NCBI RefSeq assembly: GCF_023264855.1
Contig: NZ_JAHFUW010000015.1
Span: 25,304-89,303 of the forward strand
From: Herbiconiux sp.
Lineage (GTDB): Bacteria; Actinomycetota; Actinomycetes; Actinomycetales; Microbacteriaceae
Direction of reading: 5' to 3'
DNA length: 64,000 nt
Shown here: in pieces, positions 16,849-27,863 of the stretch
Layout of the letters: every line of letters starts with the position of its first letter
Numbering within the stretch: the stretch's first letter is position 1
Position numbers and translations under genes: made by a program
Notes under the pieces: generated by a model
The model's database searches: none
Told to the model about the DNA's origin: nothing
The model's input: only the letters and a program-made list of their open reading frames with translations

Positions 16849-17811
16849 TTGAACGACGCCCGGGAGACCGCCTCCGCCGCATCGCGGGGCACGTTCACGA
16901 TCGACCCGCGGGGGCCGTTCTCACTGGCGTCGAGCATCCGCTTTCTCGAGGGGTTCGCGCCGGCGGCGTACGAGGCCGCGTCCTCGGCCACACTCGACTT
17001 CGCCTTCTCCCTGGAGGGGTCGTGGCAGGTGGTGGGGGTGAGCCTCGAACAGGTGGGTACACAGGTGCGCGGCAGGCTGCATGCTTCTCGAGCCCTGAAG
17101 CGCGCCGAACTGTCGGCCGCGCGCACCCAGGTCGAGCGCATCCTCTCGCTCGACGTCGACGGCACCGCGTTCACGGCCGTGGGTGAGCGCGACGAGGTGG
17201 TGGCGGGCATGCAGCAGCGCTATCCGGGCCTTCGTCCGGTGTGCTTCTGGTCGTGGTACGAGGCGGCGGCCTGGGCCATCATCGGGCAGCGCATCCGCAT
17301 GACGCAGGCGGCGCAGATCAAACAGCGGATGGCCGGCGAACTCGGCGAGACCGTGGTGGTCAACGGCGGCGCCCGGTCGGCGTTCCCGGCGCCCGCCGTG
17401 CTGGCCGGGCTCGAGGGGTTCCCCGGGCTCGTCGGCCCCAAGGTCGAGAGGCTGCGGGCGCTCGGCGAGGCCGCCCGGCGCAATGCGTTCGACAGCGAGT
17501 CGCTTCGCGGGATGCCGCGCGACGAGGCGCTCGAGGCGCTGAAATCGATGCCCGGCATCGGCCCGTTCTCGGCCGAGCTGATTCTGCTGCGCGGGGCGGG
17601 CGATCCCGATCATGCCCCGCTGCACGAGCCCCGCTTCATCACGGCGCTCACCCACGCCTACGGGCTGCCGTCGGCTCCGGATGCCGCGTCCCTCGACGAG
17701 ATCACGGCCGCCTGGGCGCCGTTCCGCACCTGGGTCACCCTGTTGCTGCGCGTGCAGCTGGAGGACGACACGCACGAGAACGCGGGCTCTGCCGGCGGCG
17801 ACGGCGGCTGA
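16849..17811 (+). CDS. AlkA-like DNA glycosylase (HhH-GPD superfamily)
   Basis: The 320-aa protein has an N-terminal domain with FTIDPRGPFSL, SIRFLEGFAP as in AlkA/OGG1-type proteins and a C-terminal helix-hairpin-helix with LKSMPGIGPFSAELILLRGAG. Members excise alkylated bases. The residue expected to be the catalytic Asp, about a dozen positions after the hairpin, reads His-Glu-Pro (in APLHEPRF), so an acidic residue may be there as Glu, or the activity may differ. The start is TTG 16849, preceded by GAGGAGG at 16837-16843 with 5-nt spacing; an earlier ATG at 16696 would overlap the divergent gene. It converges with the next gene with stops directly abutting. Confidence 0.8.
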   Translation: MNDARETASAASRGTFTIDPRGPFSLASSIRFLEGFAPAAYEAASSATLDFAFSLEGSWQVVGVSLEQVGTQVRGRLHASRALKRAELSAARTQVERILSLDVDGTAFTAVGERDEVVAGMQQRYPGLRPVCFWSWYEAAAWAIIGQRIRMTQAAQIKQRMAGELGETVVVNGGARSAFPAPAVLAGLEGFPGLVGPKVERLRALGEAARRNAFDSESLRGMPRDEALEALKSMPGIGPFSAELILLRGAGDPDHAPLHEPRFITALTHAYGLPSAPDAASLDEITAAWAPFRTWVTLLLRVQLEDDTHENAGSAGGDGG

Positions 17812-18150
17812 TCAGCGGGCGCGCACGAATTCGACGGCGGCGAGCGCGAAGCGGATCCACTGGTCTGGAGCGCTCGGAGGGATGCTCACCCAGTCCTTGA
17901 ACGGATGCCCCTTCTCTGACGGGTCGAACAGCTCGGCCTCGGGTATCCGCAGCGCCTCGGCGTGCTCGGGCGTGGTCGCGCCCAGCTTCAGCCCGAGCAG
18001 CTCGCCGTTCAGGCAGGCGAACATCGTGCCCTGCAGGGTCAGGATGGGCCGGCCCATCATCCGCCCGCGCACGATCGCCGGGTCACCGAGCTCGGCCACC
18101 ACGAGGTCGAGGCGCTCGAGTGCGTCCTCCGAGGGAACCGGTGCCGCCAT
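17812..18150 (-). CDS. Hypothetical protein with TfoX-N/YjbR-like pattern
   Basis: The 112-aa protein has GRMMGRPILTLQGTMFACL, ELLGLKLG and a C-terminal WVSIP segment, a strand-and-length pattern reminiscent of TfoX N-terminal or YjbR domains. I do not recognise it with certainty and the function is unknown. AAGGAGG lies 5 nt before the ATG. Its stop codon abuts that of the convergent glycosylase gene with no spacer. Confidence 0.65.
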   Translation of the reverse strand: MAAPVPSEDALERLDLVVAELGDPAIVRGRMMGRPILTLQGTMFACLNGELLGLKLGATTPEHAEALRIPEAELFDPSEKGHPFKDWVSIPPSAPDQWIRFALAAVEFVRAR

Positions 18151-18189
18151 CCCGACCTCCTTCAGCTCTCCTGAGCCGGTGGACTCAGC

Positions 18190-19299
18190 TTAGGAGGCGT
18201 AGGTTCCGACGAGGCGGACGGCTCCGCCGTCGACGCCCTTGGCGCCCTGCTCGAAGCCCTCGAGGGACTCCGGGGAGCGGGGGGTGGTGGAGACGGTGCC
18301 GACCTGCCAGGTGCGGATGCCCTCCGCCTGGATCGCGGCGGTGACGCGGGCCGCGGCGGCGGCGTCCACCACGGCGAAGAAGCCGATGCTGAGGTTCCAG
18401 GTGCCCTCCGCGCTCTCCAGCGTGGAGCCCGCGATCGAGGAGAGCACGCGGAACACGGGAGCCGGCGACCACGTGGAGCGGTCGACCTCCACCCACGATC
18501 CGCGGGGCAGCACGCGCGCGAGGTTCGCCGCGATGCCGCCGCCGGTGACGTGCGAGAGCGAGTGGATGGCGCCGTTCAGCGCCGGGATCGCGAGCACGCG
18601 CACGAGCGGCCCGCTGTAGAGACGGGTGGGCTCGAGCAGCACCTCGCCCACCGTGCCGCCGAAGTCGTCGGAGTGCGAGGCGTAGTCCAGCGACGCCGAC
18701 GCGAGGATGTGCCGCACGAGCGAGTAGCCGTTGGAGTGCAGTCCCGAGGATTCCAGCGCGAGCACGACGTCGCCGTCGCGCACCCGCTCGGCGCCGAGCA
18801 CGGCATCCGCTTCGACGGCGCCCACCGCGGCACCCGCCACGTCGTAGTCGTCTTCGCCCATCAGGCCCGGGTGCTCGGCGGTCTCCCCGCCGACCAGTGC
18901 CGTACCCGTCTCGGAGCAGGCGCGCGCGATCCCCGCCACGATGGTGGCGATGCGCTCGGGAACCACCTTGCCGCAGGCGATGTAGTCGGTCATGAACAGC
19001 GGCTTCGCGCCCACCACGACGATGTCGTCGACCACCATGCCCACGAGGTCTTGACCGATGGTGTCGTGCTTGTCGAGGGCCTGCGCGATGGCGATCTTGG
19101 TGCCCACGCCGTCGGTCGAGGTGGCGAGCAGCGGATGCTCGAACGCTGTGAGCGCCGAGGCGTCGAACAAGCCGGCGAAGCCGCCCACCCCGCCCAGCAC
19201 CTCGGGGCCGTGGGTGCGCTGCACCGCCGCCTTCATCAGCTCGACGGCGCGGTCGCCCGCCTCCGTGTCGACTCCGGCCTCGGCGTAACTGTTGCTCAT
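18190..19299 (-). CDS. purM: Phosphoribosylformylglycinamidine cyclo-ligase (AIR synthase)
   Basis: PurM closes the imidazole ring of AIR with ATP. The 369-aa protein carries AGLFD near residue 43, LLATSTDGVGTKIAIA, the glycine-rich DLVGMVVDDIVVVGAKPLF, ALVGGETAEHPG and GLHSNGYSLVRHI, all standard for PurM. purF is not adjacent as it is in most actinobacteria; it lies about 31 kb away. The segment GAGAAT ends 6 nt before the ATG and could be a poor -10 for a leaderless start. Confidence 0.97.
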   Translation of the reverse strand: MSNSYAEAGVDTEAGDRAVELMKAAVQRTHGPEVLGGVGGFAGLFDASALTAFEHPLLATSTDGVGTKIAIAQALDKHDTIGQDLVGMVVDDIVVVGAKPLFMTDYIACGKVVPERIATIVAGIARACSETGTALVGGETAEHPGLMGEDDYDVAGAAVGAVEADAVLGAERVRDGDVVLALESSGLHSNGYSLVRHILASASLDYASHSDDFGGTVGEVLLEPTRLYSGPLVRVLAIPALNGAIHSLSHVTGGGIAANLARVLPRGSWVEVDRSTWSPAPVFRVLSSIAGSTLESAEGTWNLSIGFFAVVDAAAAARVTAAIQAEGIRTWQVGTVSTTPRSPESLEGFEQGAKGVDGGAVRLVGTYAS

Positions 19300-19313
19300 G
19301 CGTCCATTCTCGC

Positions 19314-21758
19314 CTACCAGGCACAGGCGGTGAGCCCGGCGACGGCCGGGTTGAGCGAGTTCGGCCCGCCGAGCAGTACCACCTTCGACGCTTTCAGCTT
19401 CGTGATGTCGGCCAGCACGCCGCGCGGCACGCAGTCGGTCGGCACCACGTAGAGCGGCGATCCGTCTTTGCCGGCCAGCACTCCCCCGGCGAGCGCGTCG
19501 GGGAAGTTGTAGCCGGTGGCGAGATAGACGGTGGGGGCAGTCGTGAAGGCTGCGCGGTTGAGCGCGATCGAGGCCTGGAAGCGGTCGGCTCCGGCCACCC
19601 GGTTCACCGTGGCCGGGATGCCGCTCCCGAGCGAGTTCGTCACCGCATCCGACACCGAATTCACGCCGCCTACCACTGTGACCGAGGAGGTGCCGAGGGT
19701 CTGGAACAGCGAGAGCGTCGGCTTGTCGGCCGAGGGCGCGCCCCCGTTCACCAGCACGACAGGCTCTCCTTTGGAGCCGGCGGCGCCGCCTGCGGAGAGG
19801 GCATCCGGGAAGGTGCCGCCCGTCGCGGTGTAGGCGTGGGCGGCACCGCCCGTGCCGAAGGCGGACTCGACCACGGCACGGCTGGCCGCATAGCGGTCGG
19901 CCCCGGAGAGTCGCTCGACGGAGGCACCGGGCACGAGACCCTGCAGCGATTGCAGCACGGAGCCGCTCACCGAGTTGGGTCCGCCCACCACCACGATGCG
20001 CTGTGGTGCGAGCTGCTGCAGCTTGGCGGCGACCGCGGCGGGCACGGAATCACTCAGCACGAGCAGGAGAGGCCCGCCCTGCTCGACGGCCGCGGGGCCG
20101 GCGCTCAGCGCGTCCGGGTAGTTGTACCCGGTGGCCACGTACACCACGGGCACCCCCGCCGTATAGCCGCCCCGATTCGCCACCTCGACAGCAACATCGA
20201 AACGCGTGTCGCCCGTGATGCGGTCGACCGCGGGACGATCGGCCACCGTGAAGGTTCCGGTGACCTCGGCGGACTGCTGGATGCCCGACCGGTAGATGGT
20301 GTACATCGAGAAGGTGTGTGAACCGTTGGAAAGCGCCGAGCCGAGGCTCGCCGTCCAGGTGCCGTTCGCCGCGACCGGGATCACGTAGTGCTGGTCGGGG
20401 TCGCCGTCGACGGTGATCACGACGGTATGCCGCTTGCCACCGCCCAGAACGGTTCCGGTGGCCGGGGAACCACGGTACAACGGAGCGCCTCCGCCGAGTG
20501 TGGCACTGGCGGGAACGGCGACGTCGACGTCGAGCTCCCACTGCGTCTGCACGTCGAGCACGTCTTCGTACTTCGCGTCGATCGGGAACAGACCCGTGCG
20601 CGCACCGGGCTCGTTGCAGGTCTTCTGGAACGTGCCGAGCGACACGATGCCGAGAGCGTTCGACCCGGAGACCACCGATCCGCCGCTGTCTCCGCCGAGA
20701 GCGCAGATATCGCTCACGAAGACATTGATCATGGTTCCGTCGACGTTCGCAGCGGCGTCGAGCTCGAGCACCGTTCCGCAGGTCCAGCCGGTGGTGCGGC
20801 CGGACTTGCAGATCGGCTGCCCCACGATGGCGCGGGAGTAGTCGCGCACGGTGACGGATGACCCCGAGGTGACCGATCCCTGGTTGTTGTTCCAGGTGCC
20901 GACGGCGGGCTTCGCGTCCCAGCCCGTCAGTTCCTTCCAGTACAGGCTGGTGTCGTAGTAGTTCCCCAGGAAGGTGGAGCCGTAGGAGGGATAGCCGATG
21001 GCGTCGCCCGCCCGCGAGGGATCCTGATTCGGGCGGGACTGGCCGGTGTCGTAGATCTCGCCGCTGTTCTCGCCGCCCGGGATCGCGCAGTGACCAGCGG
21101 TGAGCAGCTGCGACGACCACGACGAGCCCGTGCTGATGCCGTTGAATCCGACCGAGCAGTAGTAGATGTAGGAACCGGCCACCGTGTAGAAGCCCTGGCC
21201 ACCCACGAGGTCGCGCAACAGGGCCGCGCCCTCGAGGTCGGCGCTGCCGCGCTCTCCCTCTCGCTGCGTCTCAACCTCGCCGTCGAGCTCGGCCGTCGCA
21301 CCGACCTCTTCGACCGCAGCGACATCCGCTTCCGTACCGACGTTCACGATCAGCCGGGTGCCCTCCACGCGAGAGTCGAGTACTGCGATCCCGGAGGCCT
21401 CCAGCCCGTCCACCACGTCGACGGCTACGGCTGCGGCGTCGGCCTGCGCGTAGTACTCCTCGGGCGTGATCCCGAGGTCGGACTGCAGAGCGGCGGTCAG
21501 CTCAGGCGGGGTGGCGGCGGCCTCCTCGACGTAGAACTGCGGATCGAAGTCGCCCATCACAGCGCGCTCGGTGGGTTGGGTCGGTTCGGGTGCCTCGTCC
21601 GCGCCGGCTGCGATGGGGGCGACGACCAGAGAGGCTGCCACCAGGGCGGAGACGGTGATTGCGCCGAGGAGGCCACGGCGGCGACGGGGATTCGACAAGC
21701 GAGGAGCCTCTCGGTCGGACCGAGAGCGCGGGTCGCCATCCGGGAGACGCATCGGCAC
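19314..21758 (-). CDS. Secreted S1-family serine protease with three cell-wall-binding repeats
   Basis: The 814-aa protein has an Arg-rich signal peptide (helix about residues 29-50) and a propeptide-like region (about 60-185) resembling alpha-lytic protease pro-domains. A chymotrypsin-type protease domain follows, with His223 (LLTAGHCA), Asp269 (YYDTS) and Ser358 (GGDSGGSV). Then come a beta-rich Ig-like linker (about 410-500) and three CW_binding_2 repeats (about 505-814). It is therefore probably a wall-anchored exported protease of the streptogrisin type. GTG 21758 is favoured by AAGG 5 nt upstream; an ATG two codons later is possible. TAGGAT (21793-21798, minus) is a plausible -10. It lies just downstream of kdpE but with its own promoter. 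Confidence 0.88.
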   Translation of the reverse strand: MPMRLPDGDPRSRSDREAPRLSNPRRRRGLLGAITVSALVAASLVVAPIAAGADEAPEPTQPTERAVMGDFDPQFYVEEAAATPPELTAALQSDLGITPEEYYAQADAAAVAVDVVDGLEASGIAVLDSRVEGTRLIVNVGTEADVAAVEEVGATAELDGEVETQREGERGSADLEGAALLRDLVGGQGFYTVAGSYIYYCSVGFNGISTGSSWSSQLLTAGHCAIPGGENSGEIYDTGQSRPNQDPSRAGDAIGYPSYGSTFLGNYYDTSLYWKELTGWDAKPAVGTWNNNQGSVTSGSSVTVRDYSRAIVGQPICKSGRTTGWTCGTVLELDAAANVDGTMINVFVSDICALGGDSGGSVVSGSNALGIVSLGTFQKTCNEPGARTGLFPIDAKYEDVLDVQTQWELDVDVAVPASATLGGGAPLYRGSPATGTVLGGGKRHTVVITVDGDPDQHYVIPVAANGTWTASLGSALSNGSHTFSMYTIYRSGIQQSAEVTGTFTVADRPAVDRITGDTRFDVAVEVANRGGYTAGVPVVYVATGYNYPDALSAGPAAVEQGGPLLLVLSDSVPAAVAAKLQQLAPQRIVVVGGPNSVSGSVLQSLQGLVPGASVERLSGADRYAASRAVVESAFGTGGAAHAYTATGGTFPDALSAGGAAGSKGEPVVLVNGGAPSADKPTLSLFQTLGTSSVTVVGGVNSVSDAVTNSLGSGIPATVNRVAGADRFQASIALNRAAFTTAPTVYLATGYNFPDALAGGVLAGKDGSPLYVVPTDCVPRGVLADITKLKASKVVLLGGPNSLNPAVAGLTACAW

Positions 21759-21829
21759 CGACGCCTTGGCCCCCCTGGCTCGGATCGGCTACATCCTATC
21801 CGCAACGCATGTCGGATTCGGCTCCCGCG

Positions 21830-22521
<692 letters not shown>

Positions 22522-22525
<4 letters not shown>

Positions 22526-25014
22526 GCGCCGACCGCCCCGGAGGAGACCGCGCTCAGGGTGACCACCATCGTCGACCCGCCGAGCGGGGTCTCCTCGAAC
22601 TCGAGCGTTCCGTTCATTCCTTCGACGAATCCTTTCGAGAGGGCGAGGCCGAGGCCCAGGCCCGTGGTGTTGTCGGTGTCGCCCAGGCGCTGGAACGGCA
22701 CGAAGATGTCTTCCCGCCGGTCATCCGGCACACCCATCCCGCGGTCGATGATCCTGATCTGCACCGTGTCGTGGAACGCGGATGCGGCGATCACCACCTT
22801 CTGGTCGGCCGGCGAGTACTTCAGGCCGTTGGAGAGCAGGTTCACCAGCACCCGTTCCAGCAGCACGGGATCGGCCTCGATCTGCGGCAGCCCGGCCGGG
22901 ATCTCGAGGTCGACGGCCTCGGGCCCCACCCCCAGCTCTTCGAGCGTCGCCGGCACGAGGTCGACCAGATCGACGCTCTCCAGCGCCACCGCGAGGGCCC
23001 CGGCCTGAACGCGACTGACGTCGAGCAGGTTGGTCAGCAGGTCGGTGAGCTGCTTGAGCGCGGTCTCGGCGGTGTCGAGCAGTTCCTCGCGGTCGTCGGC
23101 GGAGAGCTGCGGGCCCGAGGCGTGCAGCCCGGTCACCGCGGCGGTGGCGGCGGCCAGCGGGCGGCGCAGGTCGTGCCCGACGGCGGCGAGCAGCGCGCTG
23201 CGCACCTTGTCGGCCGCAGCCAGCGGCGCCATCTCGCGGGCGGTCTCCTCGAGGTCGGCGTGCTCCAGCGCGTTCGCGAGCTGCAGCACGATCACGCCGA
23301 GAAGCCGCCGGTCCGAGCCGTGCAGGGCGCGGCCGTGCAGTTCGAGCACGGCCTCGTCGTTGATCGGCACCCGGTCGAGGGAGTCGTCGCCCGCCGGCTC
23401 ACCGTCGGAGGCGAGCAGGCGGTCGCCGATCAGGATGCGCACGCCCGTGAGCCCGAAGGCCTCCCGGGTGCGGGTCACGAACGCCTGGAAGGCGTCCTGC
23501 CCTCGCAGCACCTCGCCGGCGACCCCGACGATCAGCTCCGACTCCGCCGCGGAGCGCCGGGCGGCCCGGCTGCGGCGGGCGGCCTGGTCGACGACGATGC
23601 TCACGAGCACCGCGATCAGCACGTAGAGGAACAGGGCGAGCAGATGCAGCGGCTCGTCGACGGTGACGGTGTAGAGCGGATCGACGAAGAAGAAGTCGAG
23701 GGTGAAGCCGCTGAGCACGGCGGCGAACAGGGCCGGCCAGATGCCACCGACCAACGCGACGACCACCACGAGCAGCTGGTAGCTGAGCACGTCGGAGGTG
23801 ATCGAGTCCTCGTTGCGGAACGACGCCAGCAGCCAGGTGAGCAGCGGCCCGCCGGCGAGCGCGAGCACGAAGGCGTAGATGCGGCGCCGCACGGTGAGCG
23901 AGCCGTGCGGGTGCGGGAGGGAGAGCCGTGAACCGCCGGCTGCGGCGTGGTTGACGATGTGCACGTCGATGTCGCCCGACTCGCGGATGACCGTGGCCCC
24001 GATCCCGGGGCCCGTCGCGGCGGCCAGGCGGCTGCGCCGGCTCACCCCGATCACCAGCTGGCTGGCGTTGGAGGCCTTGGCGAACTGCACCAGCGCCTGC
24101 GGGATGTCAGCGCCCACCACCTGATGGAAGCTGCCGCCGAGGCTCTCCACGAGCGAGCGCTGCGCGTCGAGGGCACCGGGGGCCGCCTGGCGGAGTCCGT
24201 CCTGACTGGTGACGTGCACGGCGAGCAGCTGGCCGCCGGCCGAGCGGGCGGCGATGCGCGAACCGCGCCGCAGCAGGGTCTCGCCCTCCGGCCCGCCGGT
24301 GAGGGCCACCACGACCCGCTCGCGGGCCTCCCACTTCTGTCCGATGCCGTGCTCGGTGCGGTACTTCTGCAGCGAGGAGTCGACCTCGTCGGCCAGCCAG
24401 AGCAGGGCCAGTTCGCGGAGGGCCGTGAGGTTGCCGAGCCGGAAGTAGTTCGACAGGGCCGCGTCGATCCGCGCCTCGGGATAGACGACGCCCTCGGAGA
24501 GGCGGTCGCGCAGGGCCTGCGGGGCCAGGTCGACGACCTCGATCTGGTCGGCGTCGCGCAGCACGGCATCCGGGATCGTCTCGCGCTGCGGCACCCCGGT
24601 GATCTGCTGCACGACGTCGTTGAGCGACTCGATGTGCTGGATGTTCACCGTCGAGATCACGTCGATGCCGGCGTCGAGCAGGGTCTCGACGTCACGCCAG
24701 CGCTTCTCGTGCGCGAGGCCGGGAGCGTTGGTGTGGGCGAGCTCGTCGACCAGGGCCACCTGAGGCGCCCGGGCGATCACGGCGTCGAGGTCCATCTCCT
24801 CCAGCTCAACGCCACGGTGCGAGACGCGGGTGCGCGGCACGATCTCGAAGCCGAGCGTCATCGCCCTGGTGGCCGTGCGGCCGTGGGTCTCCACCACGGC
24901 CACGACCACGTCTTTGCCCTGCGAGCGCAGCCGCCGGCCCTCCTCGAGCATGGCGTAGGTCTTGCCCACGCCCGGGGCGGCCCCGAGCAGTACCCGGAGC
25001 CGCCCCTGCTTCAT
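22522..25014 (-). CDS. kdpD: KdpD sensor histidine kinase
   Basis: The 830-aa protein starts with the KdpD domain and Walker A GAAPGVGKT (residues 11-19). A universal-stress-like domain follows (about 250-365), then four closely spaced membrane helices (about 400-500), a GAF-like region, the HisKA box with His614 in VGHDLRRPLA and an ATPase domain with NLLSNGLKYSP and GLGLGLALSKGFVEGM. It senses K+ limitation and phosphorylates KdpE. It is somewhat shorter than E. coli KdpD. It starts 28 nt after kdpC. Confidence 0.95.
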
Positions 25015-25042
25015 CGCGCCTCCCGGGCGGATCGGCGCACCA

Positions 25043-25645
25043 TCAGCTGCCGAGCTGCGCGAGCGCGACGTTCAGCTGCAGCACGTTGACGGTCGGCTCG
25101 CCGAGGTAGCCGAGGTCGCGGCCCTGCACGAAGGCGTCGACGAGACCGGTCACCTCGCTCTCGTCGAGGCCACGGGCATCCGCCACCCGGGCGACCTGCT
25201 CGTAGGCGTACTCGGGGCTGATGTGCGGGTCGAGCCCGGAACCGGACGTGGTGAGCGCGTCCACCGGGATGTCTCCCACGGCCACGCCGTCGCTGTCGGC
25301 GATCGCGGCCTGACGGGCCTGGATCTCGGCGATGAAGTCCTCGTTCTCGGGCCCGTAGTTCGAGCCCGCCGAGGCGCCGCCGTCGTAGCCGGCCGCGGAG
25401 GGCCGCGACTGGAACCACTCGGGGAGGGCGTTGCCGTCGTCGTCGGTGAACGACTGGCCGATCAGCGAGGAACCGACGGGCTCCCCGTCGACGGTCACGA
25501 CGGATCCGTTGGCCTGGGCCGGCAGCGCGAGCTGACCGATGCCGAGGATCGCGACGGGGTAGGCGATGCCGAGCACGACCGTGGCGACGATCATGTAGCG
25601 GATCGCGACCCAGTAGGGGCGGGCGAACCCGCGATTGGTAGCCAT
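25043..25645 (-). CDS. kdpC: KdpC subunit of the potassium-transporting ATPase
   Basis: The 200-aa protein has one N-terminal membrane helix (about residues 13-35), then the conserved GSSLIGQ, FQSRPSAAGYDGGASAGSN and a C-terminal NVLQLNVAL. KdpC binds and stabilises the KdpFAB complex. Its ribosome site is weak (AGGA about 9 nt upstream), and the spacer to kdpB is a pentanucleotide repeat. Confidence 0.95.
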   Translation of the reverse strand: MATNRGFARPYWVAIRYMIVATVVLGIAYPVAILGIGQLALPAQANGSVVTVDGEPVGSSLIGQSFTDDDGNALPEWFQSRPSAAGYDGGASAGSNYGPENEDFIAEIQARQAAIADSDGVAVGDIPVDALTTSGSGLDPHISPEYAYEQVARVADARGLDESEVTGLVDAFVQGRDLGYLGEPTVNVLQLNVALAQLGS

Positions 25646-25660
25646 GTGCGTTGTCCTGTT

Positions 25661-25685
25661 CTGGTCTGGTCTGGTCTGGTCTGGT
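25661..25685. repeat. Pentanucleotide tandem repeat (CTGGT)5 between kdpB and kdpC
   Basis: Five perfect CTGGT units on the plus strand (ACCAG on the coding strand) fill the gap between the kdpB stop and the kdpC translation start, with a degenerate unit on the kdpC side. The copy number may vary by slippage and change the spacing before kdpC. Confidence 0.85.
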
Positions 25686-27863
25686 CTAGAAGCCGGGGAT
25701 GAGGCTGACGAGGAGGTCGATGATCTTGATGCCCACGAAGGGCGCGATCACCCCGCCGAGGCCGTAGATGAGGATGTTGCGGTTGAGGATGCGCGAGGCC
25801 GACATCGGCCGGTACTTCACGCCCCGCAGGGCGAGCGGGATGAGCACCACGATCACCAGCGCGTTGAAGATCACCGCCGAGAGGATGGCCGACGACGGCG
25901 AGTGCAGGCCCATGATGTTGAGCAGGCCGAGGCCCGGGAACACCGCGGCGAACATGGCCGGGATGATGGCGAAGTACTTCGCCACGTCGTTCGCGATCGA
26001 GAACGTCGTCAGGGCTCCGCGGGTGATGAGCAGCTGCTTGCCGATCGCCACGATGTCGATGAGCTTCGTGGGGTCGGAGTCGAGGTCGACCATGTTGCCG
26101 GCCTCCTTCGCGGCGCTCGTGCCCGTGTTCATGGCCACGCCGACATCCGCCTGGGCCAGGGCCGGGGCGTCGTTGGTGCCGTCGCCGGTCATGGCGACCA
26201 GCCGGCCGCCCTCCTGCTCCTTCTTGATCAGCGCGAGCTTGTCCTCGGGGGTGGCCTCGGCGAGGTAGTCGTCGACACCCGCCTCCTCGGCGATGGCCTT
26301 CGCGGTGAGCGGGTTGTCGCCCGTGATCATGACGGTGCGGATGCCCATCGAGCGCAGCTCGGCGAAGCGGGACGCCATGCCCTCCTTCACGATGTCCTTG
26401 AGGTAGACGACGCCCAGGATCTGGGCCGGCTTCCCGGGTTCGCGCGTCGCCACGACGAGCGGGGTGCCGCCCAGCCCGGCGATCGCGTCGGTCTGCTCCT
26501 GCAGCTCGTCGAACAGCGAGCTGCCCGCCGTGCCGCTCTCGCGCGCCCAGGCGGTGACGGCCGAGCCGGCGCCCTTGCGGATCTGGCGGCCGTCGGCGAA
26601 GTCGATCCCGCTCATCCGGGTCTGCGCGGTGAAGGGCACGATCTCGCCGTCGACCGTCGACGGGCGGCGGAAGCCCTGCTGCTCAGCCAGGTCGACGATC
26701 GACTTGCCCTCGGGGGTGGGGTCGGAGAGGGACGACAGCGCGGCCGCGTCGCGGAGAGCGATCCCGTCGACACCGGTCAGGGCGCGGAACTCGGAGGCGC
26801 GGCGGTTGCCGTAGGTGATCGTGCCCGTCTTGTCCATCAGCAGGGTGGTCACGTCGCCGGCGGCTTCGACCGCACGGCCCGACATCGCGAGCACGTTGCG
26901 CTGCACCAGCCGGTCCATGCCGGCGATGCCGATGGCCGAGAGCAGCGCGCCGATGGTGGTGGGGATGAGGCACACCAGCAGGGCGACCATCACGGCGATC
27001 GAGGGCGCAGCATCCGAATACCCGGCGATCGGGCCGAGGGTGAGCACCACGATCAGGAAGATGATCGACAGGCTCGCGAGCAGGATGTTGAGCGCGATCT
27101 CGTTCGGCGTCTTCTGGCGCGACGCGCCCTCGACGAGGCGGATCATCCGGTCGACGAAGGTCTCGCCGGGCTTCGAGGTGATCTTCACCACGACGCGGTC
27201 GGAGAGCACCCGGGTTCCGCCGGTGACGGCGCTGCGGTCGCCGCCGGATTCCCGCACCACGGGCGCGGACTCGCCGGTGATGGCCGACTCGTCGATGGAG
27301 GCGATGCCCTCGATGATGTCGCCGTCGCCGGGAACGAGCTCCCCGGCCACGACCACCACCACGTCGCCGAGTTTCAGATCAGCGGATGCCACGGCGGCGG
27401 TGCCGGCCTTCAGCGCCGCCGGGTCGCCCGCAGCGTCGTAGCCCACCACCCGGGCGGCCATCGTGCTCGTGCGGGTGGCCCGGAGCGTGGCGGCCTGCGC
27501 CTTGCCGCGGCCTTCGGCCACCGACTCGGCGAGGTTCGCGAACAGCACGGTGAGCCAGAGCCACACGGCGATGGCCCAGGTGAACGCCAGCGAGGTGGCC
27601 TGCGGCCCGGTCTCGGCGGGCAGGAAGGGCTGCGCGATGGCGATCACCGTGGTGAGGGCCGCGCCCACCTCCACGAGGAACATGACGGGGTTGTGCCACA
27701 TCTCGCGCGGGTCGAGTTTGCGCACGGCGCCGGGCAGGCCCTTCGCCAGTTGGGCGAGGCTGAAGGTGCGCGCGCCGGGCGCACGCTGTTGTGCGGCTGA
27801 GTCGGCGGCGGCGGCGGGTCGGGTTGACGGCTCAGGTGAGCTGGTCGGGGTGAGTGTGGACAT
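25686..27863 (-). CDS. kdpB: KdpB catalytic P-type ATPase subunit
   Basis: KdpB hydrolyses ATP to drive K+ uptake through KdpA. The 725-aa protein has the phosphorylation motif DKTGT at Asp344, TGESAPV, the P-domain [14 protein letters not shown], and [20 protein letters not shown]. It has an extra Ala/Ser/Pro-rich N-terminal tail of about 45 residues compared with E. coli KdpB. ATG 27863 overlaps the kdpA stop (TAATG). The frame stays open far upstream inside kdpA, but that is a shadow. Confidence 0.96.
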   Translation of the reverse strand: MSTLTPTSSPEPSTRPAAAADSAAQQRAPGARTFSLAQLAKGLPGAVRKLDPREMWHNPVMFLVEVGAALTTVIAIAQPFLPAETGPQATSLAFTWAIAVWLWLTVLFANLAESVAEGRGKAQAATLRATRTSTMAARVVGYDAAGDPAALKAGTAAVASADLKLGDVVVVVAGELVPGDGDIIEGIASIDESAITGESAPVVRESGGDRSAVTGGTRVLSDRVVVKITSKPGETFVDRMIRLVEGASRQKTPNEIALNILLASLSIIFLIVVLTLGPIAGYSDAAPSIAVMVALLVCLIPTTIGALLSAIGIAGMDRLVQRNVLAMSGRAVEAAGDVTTLLMDKTGTITYGNRRASEFRALTGVDGIALRDAAALSSLSDPTPEGKSIVDLAEQQGFRRPSTVDGEIVPFTAQTRMSGIDFADGRQIRKGAGSAVTAWARESGTAGSSLFDELQEQTDAIAGLGGTPLVVATREPGKPAQILGVVYLKDIVKEGMASRFAELRSMGIRTVMITGDNPLTAKAIAEEAGVDDYLAEATPEDKLALIKKEQEGGRLVAMTGDGTNDAPALAQADVGVAMNTGTSAAKEAGNMVDLDSDPTKLIDIVAIGKQLLITRGALTTFSIANDVAKYFAIIPAMFAAVFPGLGLLNIMGLHSPSSAILSAVIFNALVIVVLIPLALRGVKYRPMSASRILNRNILIYGLGGVIAPFVGIKIIDLLVSLIPGF

